Origin: Oscillospiraceae bacterium
Lineage (GTDB): Bacteria; Bacillota; Clostridia; Oscillospirales; Acutalibacteraceae
DNA: 64,000 bases
Direction of reading: 5' to 3'
Assembly: GCA_015065785.1 (NCBI GenBank)
Contig: SVPR01000002.1
Span: 1-64,000, forward strand
Below are positions 1 through 8,009 of the stretch, piece by piece. A model generated the notes under the pieces. The model was not told the DNA's origin. It was given only the letters and a program-made list of their open reading frames with translations, and did not search any database. Position 1 is the stretch's first letter; every line of letters starts with the position of its first letter. The translations under genes and the position numbers were made by a program.

Positions 1-2
1 CG

Positions 3-2345
3 TTAATCGGCTGGAAATCTCTTGGCTACGGTGATGAAAAAGTTTATTTACCTGGTGAAAAATATACAATGGGTGAGTTTATGCTTTACTTCAGCGCAGT
101 TTATGAAGCAAATGATGACACACCTTATATTGTAAATCATATCCGTGAAGATGTAGACGGTAGCTTTACTTCTAGTGAATGTGAAACAGAAACTGAAAAA
201 CTTACAGGTACTACTGATTCTAAAGTAAAACCTGAAGTAAAAACTTATAAAGGTTACACATCACCTGCAAAACAGGAAGTAACAATTGCCGGTGACGGTA
301 CAACAGTTGTAAATTATCATTATTACAGAAACGAACACTATATAAAATTTGAATTGGATGGCGGTATTCTTCGTGGTACTTACACACCAAGTTATAAATA
401 CGGTGTTCCGTTCTATGTGTTTGAATATGAAGATGGTTTCTCACTCACAAAGACAGGTTATGTTTTAAAAGGTTTCTACTTAAAAGGCGATGAAACAAAA
501 ACTTTAATAGATACCGATTATTATATTTCAGGTGATGAAATTTACTCGGATGAGGATATTGTTTTTGTTGCTCTTTGGGAAGCAGAACCATACAATTATA
601 AAACTGAGTATTATCTTGAGCAATTGGATGGTACTTATGCACTTACTCAGACCGAAACAGGTAAAGCACCATTCGGTTCAACAGTAAATGCTGATGAAAT
701 TTCATTTACAGGCTTTACAGTCAATAAAAATGTAAGCGGTTCTGTAAGCAGTGGTGTAATTACTTCAGATGATGCTCTTACATTAAAACTTTACTACACA
801 AGAAATACTTACGATGCAAAATGGATGAGTTACGATGGTTCAACAGTTCTTGCTACAACAAAGGTTAAATTCGGTGATACAATTAAAGCACCTGCTACCT
901 TTAACGCTGATAATACCCGACCTGGTTATGCATTGACAGGTTGGCTTGATGTTGAGTATGGTAAGATGTCAGCAGATGGTGCAACACTTTATGCGAAAAC
1001 AAGTGGTGTATGGACTGCGGCAAACTACACAGTAGCATTTAGTGGTAACGGTGCAACAAGTGGTACAATGCAGAGTCTCTCACTTACTTACGGACAGAGC
1101 AAAGCACTCACATCAAACGCATTTAAAAAGACTGGTTATGTTTTCAACGGTTGGAATACAAAAGCAGATGGTACAGGTACAAAGTATTCTGACCAGGAAA
1201 CAGTTCTGAATCTTGCAACATCTGGTACAGTTACACTTTATGCGCAGTGGATTGCAGGTAACAGTACTGCTTATAAGGTTGAACACTACTTTGAAGATTT
1301 AGCCGGTAAGTTTGTTATTGATAATTCAAAAACACAGAGCTTTACAGGTGTTACAAATTCAACAGTAAATGCTTCTGAAATAACAGTTGACGGATTTACA
1401 TTTGACAGTAACAATGCACTTAATGTCAAGTCTGCAACAGTAAATGCAGACGGCAGTACTGTATTAAAACTTTACTACACAAGAAACAGCTATGACCTTG
1501 TATTCGATTTCAATAACTCAACTATTAAAACTATGGTTGATATAAAAGAAGTTGATGAAGAAACCGGTGAGGAATATGTTGTGGGTAGTGAAGTAGGTAA
1601 CTTCTCATTCGAGAGTGCTACAGTTTCAGTAAAATACGGTCAGTCAATTGCTGATGCAGTGGCGAGTGTAGAAATTCCGGAAGCGGCAGGCTACGTGTTC
1701 GAAAAATGGACACTTGAAAATGCGTCCTATGACGAATCAACAACCATGCCGATTGGCGGCTTGACGCTTTACGCAAGCTGGAAGCCGATTGAAATTACCA
1801 TTACGTTCTACTGTGGTAATAAGTATAGCGGCTATAGCGGTGCAACAGGTACTACTGTAGCAAAGACTTATAATTACGGTGATGAAATAAGCTTGCCTGA
1901 GCTCGATTTTGCTTATGAAGACCGCGTAATTACAGGTTGGGTATTCAATGACTGCTCGGGTGGCCCTGGTCAGTATCCTATTCATTATGAATGGCCATTG
2001 CAATTAGTATATGGCAGATATGAATCCGGTTGGGGATTCTTTGATGAAAACAAAACTTCATTAGAAATGTCACCATACTGGAGCAAGAGTTACACAGAAA
2101 TTACCTTCAATGGTAATGGTGGTACAGGTTCAATGGAAAAACAACTTATTGACCGTAATGCAGGTGGTATGCCAATATTCAAAAATAAATTTGTCCGTGA
2201 CGGATATGAATTTATTGGATGGAATACTGTAACTGACGGCTCAGGTGTTGCGTACAGTGATTGTGGATACTTTGTGCCCGTTGAGGCAAACGGTAAGAGT
2301 GAAGTAATTCTTTACGCACAGTGGGAAAAAGTTTCTGCTGAATAA
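3..2345 (+). CDS. Surface protein with InlB-type and MucBP-like repeats, 3' part
   Basis: The reading frame is open from the left edge (first full codon at base 3) to TAA at 2343-2345, so the gene starts outside the window and the in-frame ATG at 69 is internal. The visible ~780 residues alternate InlB B-repeat/Listeria-Bacteroides units (GW...G...Y, ending in LYAQW; clear around bases 1023-1254 and 2095-2330) with MucBP-like units (YKVEHYFEDL, LKLYYTRN). Such repeats form extracellular stalks of adhesins in Firmicutes. No LPXTG motif or C-terminal membrane segment is visible: the protein ends right after the last LYAQW unit, so anchoring must be N-terminal or non-covalent. It is convergent with the C39 peptidase gene and closed by a strong terminator. 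Family assignment is firm; ligand and role are unknown. Confidence 0.85.
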   Translation, partial: LIGWKSLGYGDEKVYLPGEKYTMGEFMLYFSAVYEANDDTPYIVNHIREDVDGSFTSSECETETEKLTGTTDSKVKPEVKTYKGYTSPAKQEVTIAGDGTTVVNYHYYRNEHYIKFELDGGILRGTYTPSYKYGVPFYVFEYEDGFSLTKTGYVLKGFYLKGDETKTLIDTDYYISGDEIYSDEDIVFVALWEAEPYNYKTEYYLEQLDGTYALTQTETGKAPFGSTVNADEISFTGFTVNKNVSGSVSSGVITSDDALTLKLYYTRNTYDAKWMSYDGSTVLATTKVKFGDTIKAPATFNADNTRPGYALTGWLDVEYGKMSADGATLYAKTSGVWTAANYTVAFSGNGATSGTMQSLSLTYGQSKALTSNAFKKTGYVFNGWNTKADGTGTKYSDQETVLNLATSGTVTLYAQWIAGNSTAYKVEHYFEDLAGKFVIDNSKTQSFTGVTNSTVNASEITVDGFTFDSNNALNVKSATVNADGSTVLKLYYTRNSYDLVFDFNNSTIKTMVDIKEVDEETGEEYVVGSEVGNFSFESATVSVKYGQSIADAVASVEIPEAAGYVFEKWTLENASYDESTTMPIGGLTLYASWKPIEITITFYCGNKYSGYSGATGTTVAKTYNYGDEISLPELDFAYEDRVITGWVFNDCSGGPGQYPIHYEWPLQLVYGRYESGWGFFDENKTSLEMSPYWSKSYTEITFNGNGGTGSMEKQLIDRNAGGMPIFKNKFVRDGYEFIGWNTVTDGSGVAYSDCGYFVPVEANGKSEVILYAQWEKVSAE

Positions 2346-2353
2346 AACAATTT

Positions 2354-2394
2354 CATCCCATATAAGTTACTGACTTGTATGGGATGATTTTTTT
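2354..2394. terminator. Intrinsic terminator between convergent genes
   Basis: A 13-bp stem (2354-2366 with 2374-2386, one G-T wobble) with a 7-nt loop is followed by a T-run at 2388-2394. It starts 9 bases after the stop of the InlB-repeat gene. The T-run reaches the stop codon of the opposing C39 gene, so it may serve both strands. Confidence 0.85.
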
Positions 2395-3379
2395 AATAAT
2401 GCAATATTTTATAAAAGTAAGGGTAAGCACTGAAGAACTGATTTAAAGTTGTTCTTGTGTTAGAACCGGGGTCATTTATATAGAATGACGATGTTGTAAG
2501 TGTATTTGTTGCTTTAACACCGGTTACAACAACATAGTGCTGACCACCGTTTGATTTTTTTGCACCTACGATAACAGGTTTACCTTGTTCTAAAAGACTG
2601 TAAATTTTATTAAGATAACCATTTGAAGAGGTTATTTGTGTGTAATAGCTCGGCCAATAAACCGCACCACCTGAAGTGTATGAAAGCTTTTTAGCCATAT
2701 TGTGCGGATAAATTGTTGTGCTTGTTCTCTTGCTTTCAAGCATTGCAATTGCAGTTGTAGCACAACCGATTTTTGCAATTGATTGACCTGAAGAGCCTAA
2801 GGTAACATTTGCCCAACGGGAGTCTGTTTGTTTAAAATCAGGCACACCTGAAAGTTTTATTGCTTTATAACTCGTAGAAGTATTAGAAGAAGCGGAGCTT
2901 GTTAAATAAGCACTGCTTACATAACCCGTTTTTGTACCATTATAAAGAATTTTTGACCAACCGTTTGAGGTTGAAATTACAGGCACCTTTGTGCCACTGC
3001 TAAGCCTTGCAAGAACAGTGCCACTTGTAGAAGCCGAGCTTCTTACATTAAGGTTACCAGAAGTAGTTTTTACTGTTTTAACATCCTTTGAAGTAACTGT
3101 AATATAATCTGCACTGCAATAACCATAGCCCGAAGCACTGTATTTAACATACCAGAAATTTCCGGTTTTATTGATAAGTGTAACTTGCGAATTTCTTTTT
3201 AAGGTAGTAACAACACCTGATGAAGTAGAAGCACTTTTTCTTACATTGAGCGAAGTAGATGCGGTTGTGACCTTACCTACGCCATAAACCGTACTGCTTG
3301 CTTCTGCTGTCATAGTAAAGCTCTGAATTAAAGTTAAAGATAAAATTAAAGCTAAAATTAAACTACGCGTTCGTTTCAT
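2393..3379 (-). CDS. Secreted SH3b-SH3b-C39-like cysteine peptidase
   Basis: 328 residues. A classical signal peptide (KR, about 15 hydrophobic residues, AEA-SS cleavage region near residue 28) is followed by two bacterial SH3 domains (about 38-90 and 98-155, each with the LNVRxSAST motif) and a C-terminal peptidase C39_2-like domain (about 175-328). Putative catalytic residues are the Cys in GCATTAIAM, the His in GQHYVVVTG and the Asp in INDPG. SH3b domains bind cell-wall peptides, so the product probably acts on or at the wall, cleaving a peptide; the substrate is unknown. The start ATG has the Shine-Dalgarno GAGGTG 8 nt upstream, partly inside a long leader hairpin described separately. 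Monocistronic between the InlB-repeat gene and a heptamer array. Confidence 0.85.
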   Translation of the reverse strand: MKRTRSLILALILSLTLIQSFTMTAEASSTVYGVGKVTTASTSLNVRKSASTSSGVVTTLKRNSQVTLINKTGNFWYVKYSASGYGYCSADYITVTSKDVKTVKTTSGNLNVRSSASTSGTVLARLSSGTKVPVISTSNGWSKILYNGTKTGYVSSAYLTSSASSNTSTSYKAIKLSGVPDFKQTDSRWANVTLGSSGQSIAKIGCATTAIAMLESKRTSTTIYPHNMAKKLSYTSGGAVYWPSYYTQITSSNGYLNKIYSLLEQGKPVIVGAKKSNGGQHYVVVTGVKATNTLTTSSFYINDPGSNTRTTLNQFFSAYPYFYKILHY

Positions 3380-3389
3380 AAAAATAACA

Positions 3390-3469
3390 CCTCGTATTTA
3401 CTATTTTGTCATTTTGATTTGGCAAATGACTTTTTAATAGTAACATACGGGGTGCTCAATTTCATTATA
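3390..3469 (-). promoter_or_regulatory. Leader hairpin overlapping the Shine-Dalgarno, with upstream -10 box
   Basis: In the mRNA of the C39 peptidase gene, bases 3436-3452 pair with 3390-3405 (16 pairs, one bulge) and an inner 7-bp stem pairs 3424-3430 with 3408-3414. The Shine-Dalgarno GAGGTG is the complement of 3388-3393, so four of its bases lie in the outer stem. A TATAAT box (complement of 3464-3469) sits just upstream of the hairpin, without a good -35. The pairing is seen directly; that it controls translation, or acts as a DNA operator, is inference. Confidence 0.55.
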
Positions 3470-3482
3470 TAAATATTGGAAA

Positions 3483-3527
3483 TAGGGACTAGGGACTGGG
3501 GACTAGGGACTAGGGACTGGGGACTAG
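3483..3527. repeat. Heptanucleotide tandem array (TRGGGAC)6
   Basis: Six uninterrupted 7-bp units, TAGGGAC or TGGGGAC, plus a partial TAG. The array runs into the stop codon of dusB (complement of 3524-3526), so the last unit is partly coding. No palindromic core is visible beside it. It belongs to the class of heptamer arrays seen at nine other places in the window with different words. Confidence 0.9.
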
Positions 3528-4501
3528 TTTTCGTTTTTCTTACTTAGTTCTATGAATTCACCGGCAATATATTTTAAATCATCCATAGATTCAATAGAAC
3601 TCATTTTTGCTCTGTATTCTGCCGCACCTCTGAGTCCTTTTGTGTACCAGGCGGCGTGCTTTCTCGCTTCTCTTATGCCGACTCTTTCGCCCTTGTATTC
3701 ACAAAGCTTTTCAATGTGCTTAAGCATAATCAGCATTCTTTCAATAACAGGTGGCTCAGGTATAATTCTTTCGTGCGTGAGCCACGCATTTATTTGCTGG
3801 AAAACCCACGGTCTGCCTAAAGCACCACGGCCTACCATAACTAAATCGCAACCTGTTTCTTCAAGCATTTTTGCGGCACTCCTGCCGTCAGTAATATCGC
3901 CGTTACCAATAACAGGCACTTTTACAGCCCTTTTTACATCTCTTATAATGTCAATATTAACAGGGGGGGAGTACATCTGCACCTTTGTTCTGCCGTGAAC
4001 TGTCAAAGCAGAAGCACCTGCTTGCTCACATCTTTTTGCAAGCTCTACTGCATTTATTGTGTTATCATCCCAACCCGAACGCATTTTTACCGTGACGGGT
4101 ACAGCAGAGGCTTTAACAACCTCTTTTACTATTTGCTCTGCTAATTCAGGGCTTTTCATAAGCAACGCACCGCCACCCGAAGCTGCAACCTTAGGGGCTG
4201 GGCAACCCATATTTATATCAATAAATTGTGGCTTGAATTCTAAAGCTTTTTCAGCGGCAATAGCCATTATTTTTGGGTCGTTACCAAAAATCTGTGCACC
4301 GCAGGGGCGTTCAGGGTCAGTAATAGTTAAAAGCTCTTTGCTTTTTTTATCGTCAAGACTTAAACCCTTGGCGCTTACCATTTCTGTAACAGAGTAACAA
4401 GCGCCATAATTTACACATAATTCACGAAAGGCTCTGTCAGCAACACCTGCCATAGGTGCCAAAGCTACCTTGCCATTCCCTTGTAAAAAATCTAAACTCA
4501 T
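3524..4501 (-). CDS. dusB: tRNA-dihydrouridine synthase, DusB family
   Basis: 325 residues from the chosen start. FMN-dependent TIM-barrel enzyme that reduces uridine to dihydrouridine in the D-loop of tRNA. Motifs in order: LAPMAGVAD (FMN binding), DINMGCPAPKV with the catalytic Cys, VPVTVKMRSGW, LTVHGRT, VIGNGDI and MVGRGALGRPW. The frame is open 54 bases further upstream, but the ATG at 4501 (MSLDFLQGNG) is preferred: AGAAGG lies 6 nt before it and the family N-terminus begins there. Just upstream (genome right) lies a palindromic repeat element, and the stop lies in a heptamer array, so the gene stands alone between repeats. Confidence 0.93.
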   Translation of the reverse strand: MSLDFLQGNGKVALAPMAGVADRAFRELCVNYGACYSVTEMVSAKGLSLDDKKSKELLTITDPERPCGAQIFGNDPKIMAIAAEKALEFKPQFIDINMGCPAPKVAASGGGALLMKSPELAEQIVKEVVKASAVPVTVKMRSGWDDNTINAVELAKRCEQAGASALTVHGRTKVQMYSPPVNIDIIRDVKRAVKVPVIGNGDITDGRSAAKMLEETGCDLVMVGRGALGRPWVFQQINAWLTHERIIPEPPVIERMLIMLKHIEKLCEYKGERVGIREARKHAAWYTKGLRGAAEYRAKMSSIESMDDLKYIAGEFIELSKKNEN

Positions 4502-4574
4502 ATTTAGCCTTCTTTCATTCGTGAGTAGTATAGCATAATCAGAATGGTTCTTCAAGCCGTAATTAAATTAAAAA

Positions 4575-4756
4575 TTGAAAATGGAAAATGGAAAATTTCG
4601 GAACTGCGTTGGCAATTATAATTGAATAACAAAAATATAAGTTCTATCATTTAAAGTTTTTTGTAAACTAAAAATGATAGAACTTTTTCTGTTTTCTGTT
4701 TTCTGCTTCCTGTTTCCTGAACAGTCCGCAGGACTTACGAAATTTTCCATTTTCAA
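4575..4756. repeat. Palindromic element with heptamer ends (copy A)
   Basis: Left array TTGAAAA/TGGAAAA (4575-4595), boundary TTTCGG, mini-hairpin AAC-TGC-GTT (4602-4610), then the 43-nt core palindrome 4641-4683 (GTTCTATCATTT...AAATGATAGAAC). To its right come five units of TTTTCTG/CTTCCTG (4685-4719), mini-hairpin AGTCC-GCA-GGACT (4723-4735), CGAAA, and the inverse array TTTTCCA/TTTTCAA (4743-4756). Outer arrays are inverted copies, so the element has terminal inverted repeats. It fills the dusB-mcsA intergenic region. No ORF inside. Confidence 0.85.
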
Positions 4757-4783
4757 TTTAAAAGTATATCAATTAAATAAACC

Positions 4784-4812
4784 TTGAATAAAATTGTAAT
4801 TTGATTTATAAT
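4784..4812 (+). promoter_or_regulatory. Sigma-A-type promoter of mcsA
   Basis: TTGAAT (4784-4789), 17-bp spacer, TATAAT (4807-4812), 37 bases upstream of the mcsA start. No CtsR heptad operator is seen around it. Confidence 0.75.
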
Positions 4813-4848
4813 AAATAAAGTATATTATAAATCCACGGGGGTGCTTTT

Positions 4849-5352
4849 ATGCTTTGTCAGAATTGTCAGAAAAATGAGGCTAATATGCACATGAAAAGAA
4901 TAATAAACGGAAGTGCTACTGAGGTTCATCTTTGCTCAGATTGTGCCCGTTCACTCGGTTATGGCGATAGCTTTGGTAGCTTCGGGCTTGGTTTTAGCGA
5001 CCTTTTCAGTGACTTGTTAGGCAGGAGCGAAAAAACTCTTTCAGGAAGCAGTACTTTAAGATGTTCGCTTTGCGGAAAAAGCTTTTCTGATATAGCAGAA
5101 AGTGGCAGGGTAGGCTGTGCTGAATGTTATGTTACTTTTTACGATAAGCTTTTGCCAACATTAAGAAAAATCCACGGTAAAACTACCCACCAGGGAAAAG
5201 CACCAATGAATTTTGCCGAAATAAAGCAAGAGCCTCGTGTTAATGTTGATGACTTGAAAAATCAATTAAAAGCGGCTATTGAAAGAGAAGATTTTGAACT
5301 TGCGGCAACGCTTCGTGATGAAATCAACGCTATAAACGGGGGTGCTAAATAA
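4849..5352 (+). CDS. mcsA: McsA-like zinc-binding protein with UVR motif
   Basis: 167 residues. Partner and activator of the protein-arginine kinase McsB in protein quality control. Four CxxC pairs are visible: CQNC (3-6) and CSDC (29-32), then CSLC and CAEC in the middle, which bind zinc in McsA. A UvrB/UvrC-type coiled motif closes the protein (about 130-165, LKAAIEREDFELAATLRDEI). The ATG follows a GGGGGTG Shine-Dalgarno. The TAA overlaps the mcsB ATG (TAATG), so the two are translationally coupled. In most Firmicutes the order is ctsR-mcsA-mcsB-clpC; here ctsR and clpC are absent from the locus. Confidence 0.9.
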   Translation: MLCQNCQKNEANMHMKRIINGSATEVHLCSDCARSLGYGDSFGSFGLGFSDLFSDLLGRSEKTLSGSSTLRCSLCGKSFSDIAESGRVGCAECYVTFYDKLLPTLRKIHGKTTHQGKAPMNFAEIKQEPRVNVDDLKNQLKAAIEREDFELAATLRDEINAINGGAK

Positions 5353-6362
5353 TGAGTGCAAAGTGGTATTTAGGCACTGGTGTTCAGAATGATGTTGTAA
5401 TAAGCACAAGTGTTCACTTAGTCAGAAATTTAAGAGAATACCCGTTTCCGCAAATGCTTTCTTTACAAGATAAATTAAAAGTAAATGCCACTATTAAGGA
5501 TGCGGTGGATTCTTTAACTGATTATAACTTCAATTATCTTGAAATGAAAATGCTTTCTCAATATGAGGTTGTGTCATTAGCAGAAAGACATCTTGTAAGT
5601 CCTGAATTTGCTTCTTCCAGAGATGGCAGAGCACTTTTAATTACAGAGGATGAAGCAGTGAGCGTAATGCTCAATGAAGAGGATCACATTCGTTTTCAGG
5701 TTATGTATGCCGCATTTTCACTTGATGAAGCCTATAAAACTGCAAACGAGATTGATAACGCTTTATCACAGAAGCTTAATTTCGCTTTTGATGAAAGAAT
5801 AGGCTATTTAACACAAGACCCGACTATTATCGGTACAGGTATGAAAGCATCAGTTGTGCTTCACTTGCCTGGTCTTGCAAGTCTTATGCAGATTCCGAAG
5901 CTTATTTCAACTGTTCAGAAGTTAGGACTTACCTTGCGTGGCTCCTACGGTGAGGGTGCTGCGGCTAAAGGTGATTTGTTCAGATTGAGCAATAGTATAA
6001 CTTTAGGTATTTCTGAAAAGGCGGCAATTGAGAATTTAAAATCTATTGCTTTACAAATTGCGGCACAAGAGAGAACTGCAAGAGAAGAAATTTTAAAATC
6101 AAATGCAACTGAAGATAAAATTTTCAGAGCTTACGGAACACTTAAATATGCACGACTTATTGATACAGATGAGCTTATGGAGCTTATGTCGTTAGTTCGT
6201 CTTGGTGCAGTCAAAGGTCTTATAAATATGGATACCGCAAAAATCGAGGGTATGATGATAAATATGCAGCCTGCAACAATCTCACTTTCGGTTGACAGAC
6301 CATTGGACCGAAACGGCAGAGATGCTCTCAGAGCAAAGCGAGTAAGAGAAATGTTAGGGTAG
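5352..6362 (+). CDS. mcsB: McsB-family protein arginine kinase, divergent active site
   Basis: 336 residues, near the family's usual ~350. McsB phosphorylates arginines, marking proteins for ClpCP. The fold is clear: NEEDHIR (108-114), IGTGMKAS (160-167), RGSYGEG, LSNSITLGISE, and the C-terminal phospho-arginine-sensing RDALRA matching RDxxRA. Several residues I recall as conserved in guanidino kinases differ: the N-terminal SSRIRLARN-type motif reads STSVHLVRN (S20 and H22 in place of two phosphate-binding Args), the CPTN motif reads DPTI (D156 in place of the reactive Cys), and R in GxRAS is K165. Both candidate catalytic Glu regions (NEED, YGEG) remain. It may be a weak kinase, a pseudokinase or lineage-specific. 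Confidence 0.88.
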   Translation: MSAKWYLGTGVQNDVVISTSVHLVRNLREYPFPQMLSLQDKLKVNATIKDAVDSLTDYNFNYLEMKMLSQYEVVSLAERHLVSPEFASSRDGRALLITEDEAVSVMLNEEDHIRFQVMYAAFSLDEAYKTANEIDNALSQKLNFAFDERIGYLTQDPTIIGTGMKASVVLHLPGLASLMQIPKLISTVQKLGLTLRGSYGEGAAAKGDLFRLSNSITLGISEKAAIENLKSIALQIAAQERTAREEILKSNATEDKIFRAYGTLKYARLIDTDELMELMSLVRLGAVKGLINMDTAKIEGMMINMQPATISLSVDRPLDRNGRDALRAKRVREMLG

Positions 6363-6380
6363 TTTAGGAAGTTTTATTTT

Positions 6381-7322
6381 ATGGCATTAAAACAAGAACA
6401 AAAGAAACAAATAGTTGCATCGCTTTTGTTGACGCTTGCGGCTTTTATATGGGGAAGCGCATTTGTTGCACAAAGTGAAGCACTGGATATTTTAGGGCAA
6501 TTTACATTTTTAGCATCGCGTTCATTTTTAGGTGTTTTGACACTTATTCCGGTTTCCCTGGTAGTTTTCAAAAAGGGACAGAAAACAGGTGCAGGTGAAC
6601 ACAACGAATACAAAGCTTTCTTTTCAAAAGATTTAATATTGGGCGGTGCTCTTTGTGGAGTTGTATTGTTTGCCGCGTCCGCATTACAACAAGTCGGCAT
6701 TATTTCATCAGGGGTAGGTAAATCAGGCTTTTTAACCACCCTTTACATATTAGCAGTTCCGATTTTAGGACTTTTCTTAAAACGCAAGATAAAGCCATTT
6801 ATGTGGGTGTGCATTGCTCTCGGTATTGCAGGAATGTACTTTTTATGCGTAAGCGAAGCAAGTGCATTGAATTCCGGCGATTTAATGCTTATTCTTTGTG
6901 CGGTTTGCTTCGGTGTGCATATTATGGTTATAGACCACTTCGTAAAAAAGGTTGACGGTGTCCGTCTTTCATTGATTCAGTTTTTTGTTGTCGGAATATT
7001 ATCACTTGTTACTGCATTGATTTTTGAAACAATTGATTTTGCTTTAATTAAAGCGGCTTTTATTTCAATTTTTTATGCCGGTGTTTTATCATCAGGTGTT
7101 GCATACACATTACAGATTGTATCGCAGAAAAATTTAAGTCCGACAGTTGCAAGTCTTTTAATGAGCCTTGAAGCAGTGTTTGCGGCACTTTCAGGTGCGG
7201 TGTTCGGCGAAAGACTTACAAGTAACGAAATATTCGGTTGTATATTAGTATTTATAGCAATAATATTAGCACAGCTACCTGTTGAGAATTTAAAATTTAA
7301 AAAGCCATCTACAAATCATTGA
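6381..7322 (+). CDS. EamA/DMT-family transporter
   Basis: 313 residues with about ten hydrophobic segments in two EamA repeats (about 12-150 and 160-300). The first opens with the typical LAAFIWGSAFVAQ, and the end of the second carries SLLMSLEAVFAALSGAVFGE. Drug/metabolite superfamily permeases move amino acids, metabolites or drugs across the inner membrane; the substrate cannot be read from sequence. It starts 18 bases after mcsB on the same strand, takes the place where clpC is usually found and probably shares the mcsA promoter. The stop codon lies inside a bidirectional terminator. Confidence 0.9.
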   Translation: MALKQEQKKQIVASLLLTLAAFIWGSAFVAQSEALDILGQFTFLASRSFLGVLTLIPVSLVVFKKGQKTGAGEHNEYKAFFSKDLILGGALCGVVLFAASALQQVGIISSGVGKSGFLTTLYILAVPILGLFLKRKIKPFMWVCIALGIAGMYFLCVSEASALNSGDLMLILCAVCFGVHIMVIDHFVKKVDGVRLSLIQFFVVGILSLVTALIFETIDFALIKAAFISIFYAGVLSSGVAYTLQIVSQKNLSPTVASLLMSLEAVFAALSGAVFGERLTSNEIFGCILVFIAIILAQLPVENLKFKKPSTNH

Positions 7323-7346
7323 TTTGCAGATGGCTTCTTTAGTTTT
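7302..7346. terminator. Bidirectional terminator between eamA-type gene and ktrA
   Basis: A 17-bp stem (7302-7318 with 7320-7336, one mismatch) with an A-rich left flank and T-rich right flank. The stop codon of the transporter (7320-7322) lies in the right arm, and the stem abuts the ktrA stop codon on the other strand. Confidence 0.8.
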
Positions 7347-7995
7347 AAGTCTTATTCGCTAATTTAAACACATCGTGTTGAGTGCCTAAAATCATAATGT
7401 GGTCATTCTCAACAAATTTGTAGTTAGCACCGGGAGCGCCGGTTACTCTGTCACCGTTTTTAATAACAATAATGTTGACCTTGTAGTTTTTACGAACATC
7501 AACCTCCTGAATGGTTTTACCAATCCAGCTTACTAAAACGGGTATTTCGTAAATTGCATATTCATCGGTAATCTGAATTAAATCAAAAATGTTTTTCGCG
7601 TTGTATTTAATACCTGTTTTTTCAGCAATTTCTCTTTCAGGATAGATTGTGTCATCGGCACCGATTTTCTTTAAAAGATTTGCCTGACGGTCACGCTTTG
7701 CAATTGAAACAACCTTTTTTGCGCCTAATTCCTTAAGAAGCGAGGTTATTTCAAGAGAAGCCTGAAAATCTCTGCCTATGCAAACGAAGCATATATCAAA
7801 ATTGTTTATGCCCAATGAACGAAGAACACCTTCGTTTTTACAGTCACCGATAAATGAGTCGGGGAATATGCTGTTGAGTGCTTCAACCTTTTCTTCATTT
7901 TTATCAACAATAACAACGTCATTGCCTAAATCAAGCATTTGCTTTGCTAAATGCTTACCAAATCTTCCTACGCCTATTACAAGTATAGATTGCAT
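7345..7995 (-). CDS. ktrA: KtrA/TrkA-type K+ channel regulatory subunit (RCK)
   Basis: 216 residues. Cytosolic gating ring of a K+ uptake channel. The N-terminal RCK domain (1-130) has the Rossmann motif GVGRFGKHLA and an acidic residue at the end of strand 2 (VIVDKNEEKV), as in nucleotide-binding KtrA. A TrkA_C domain (about 140-216) follows, a known c-di-AMP or ligand site in Firmicutes. The start is preceded by AAAGGAG. Encoded 14 bases downstream of the pore gene, so KtrA and KtrB are co-transcribed. Confidence 0.92.
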   Translation of the reverse strand: MQSILVIGVGRFGKHLAKQMLDLGNDVVIVDKNEEKVEALNSIFPDSFIGDCKNEGVLRSLGINNFDICFVCIGRDFQASLEITSLLKELGAKKVVSIAKRDRQANLLKKIGADDTIYPEREIAEKTGIKYNAKNIFDLIQITDEYAIYEIPVLVSWIGKTIQEVDVRKNYKVNIIVIKNGDRVTGAPGANYKFVENDHIMILGTQHDVFKLANKT

Positions 7996-8009
7996 AATTT
8001 ATTCTCCTT

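Noticed and set aside
4556-4848. CtsR operator or CIRCE element upstream of mcsA
   Set aside because: Searched by eye for the GGTCAAA heptads and the TTAGCACTC/GAGTGCTAA repeat; neither is present.
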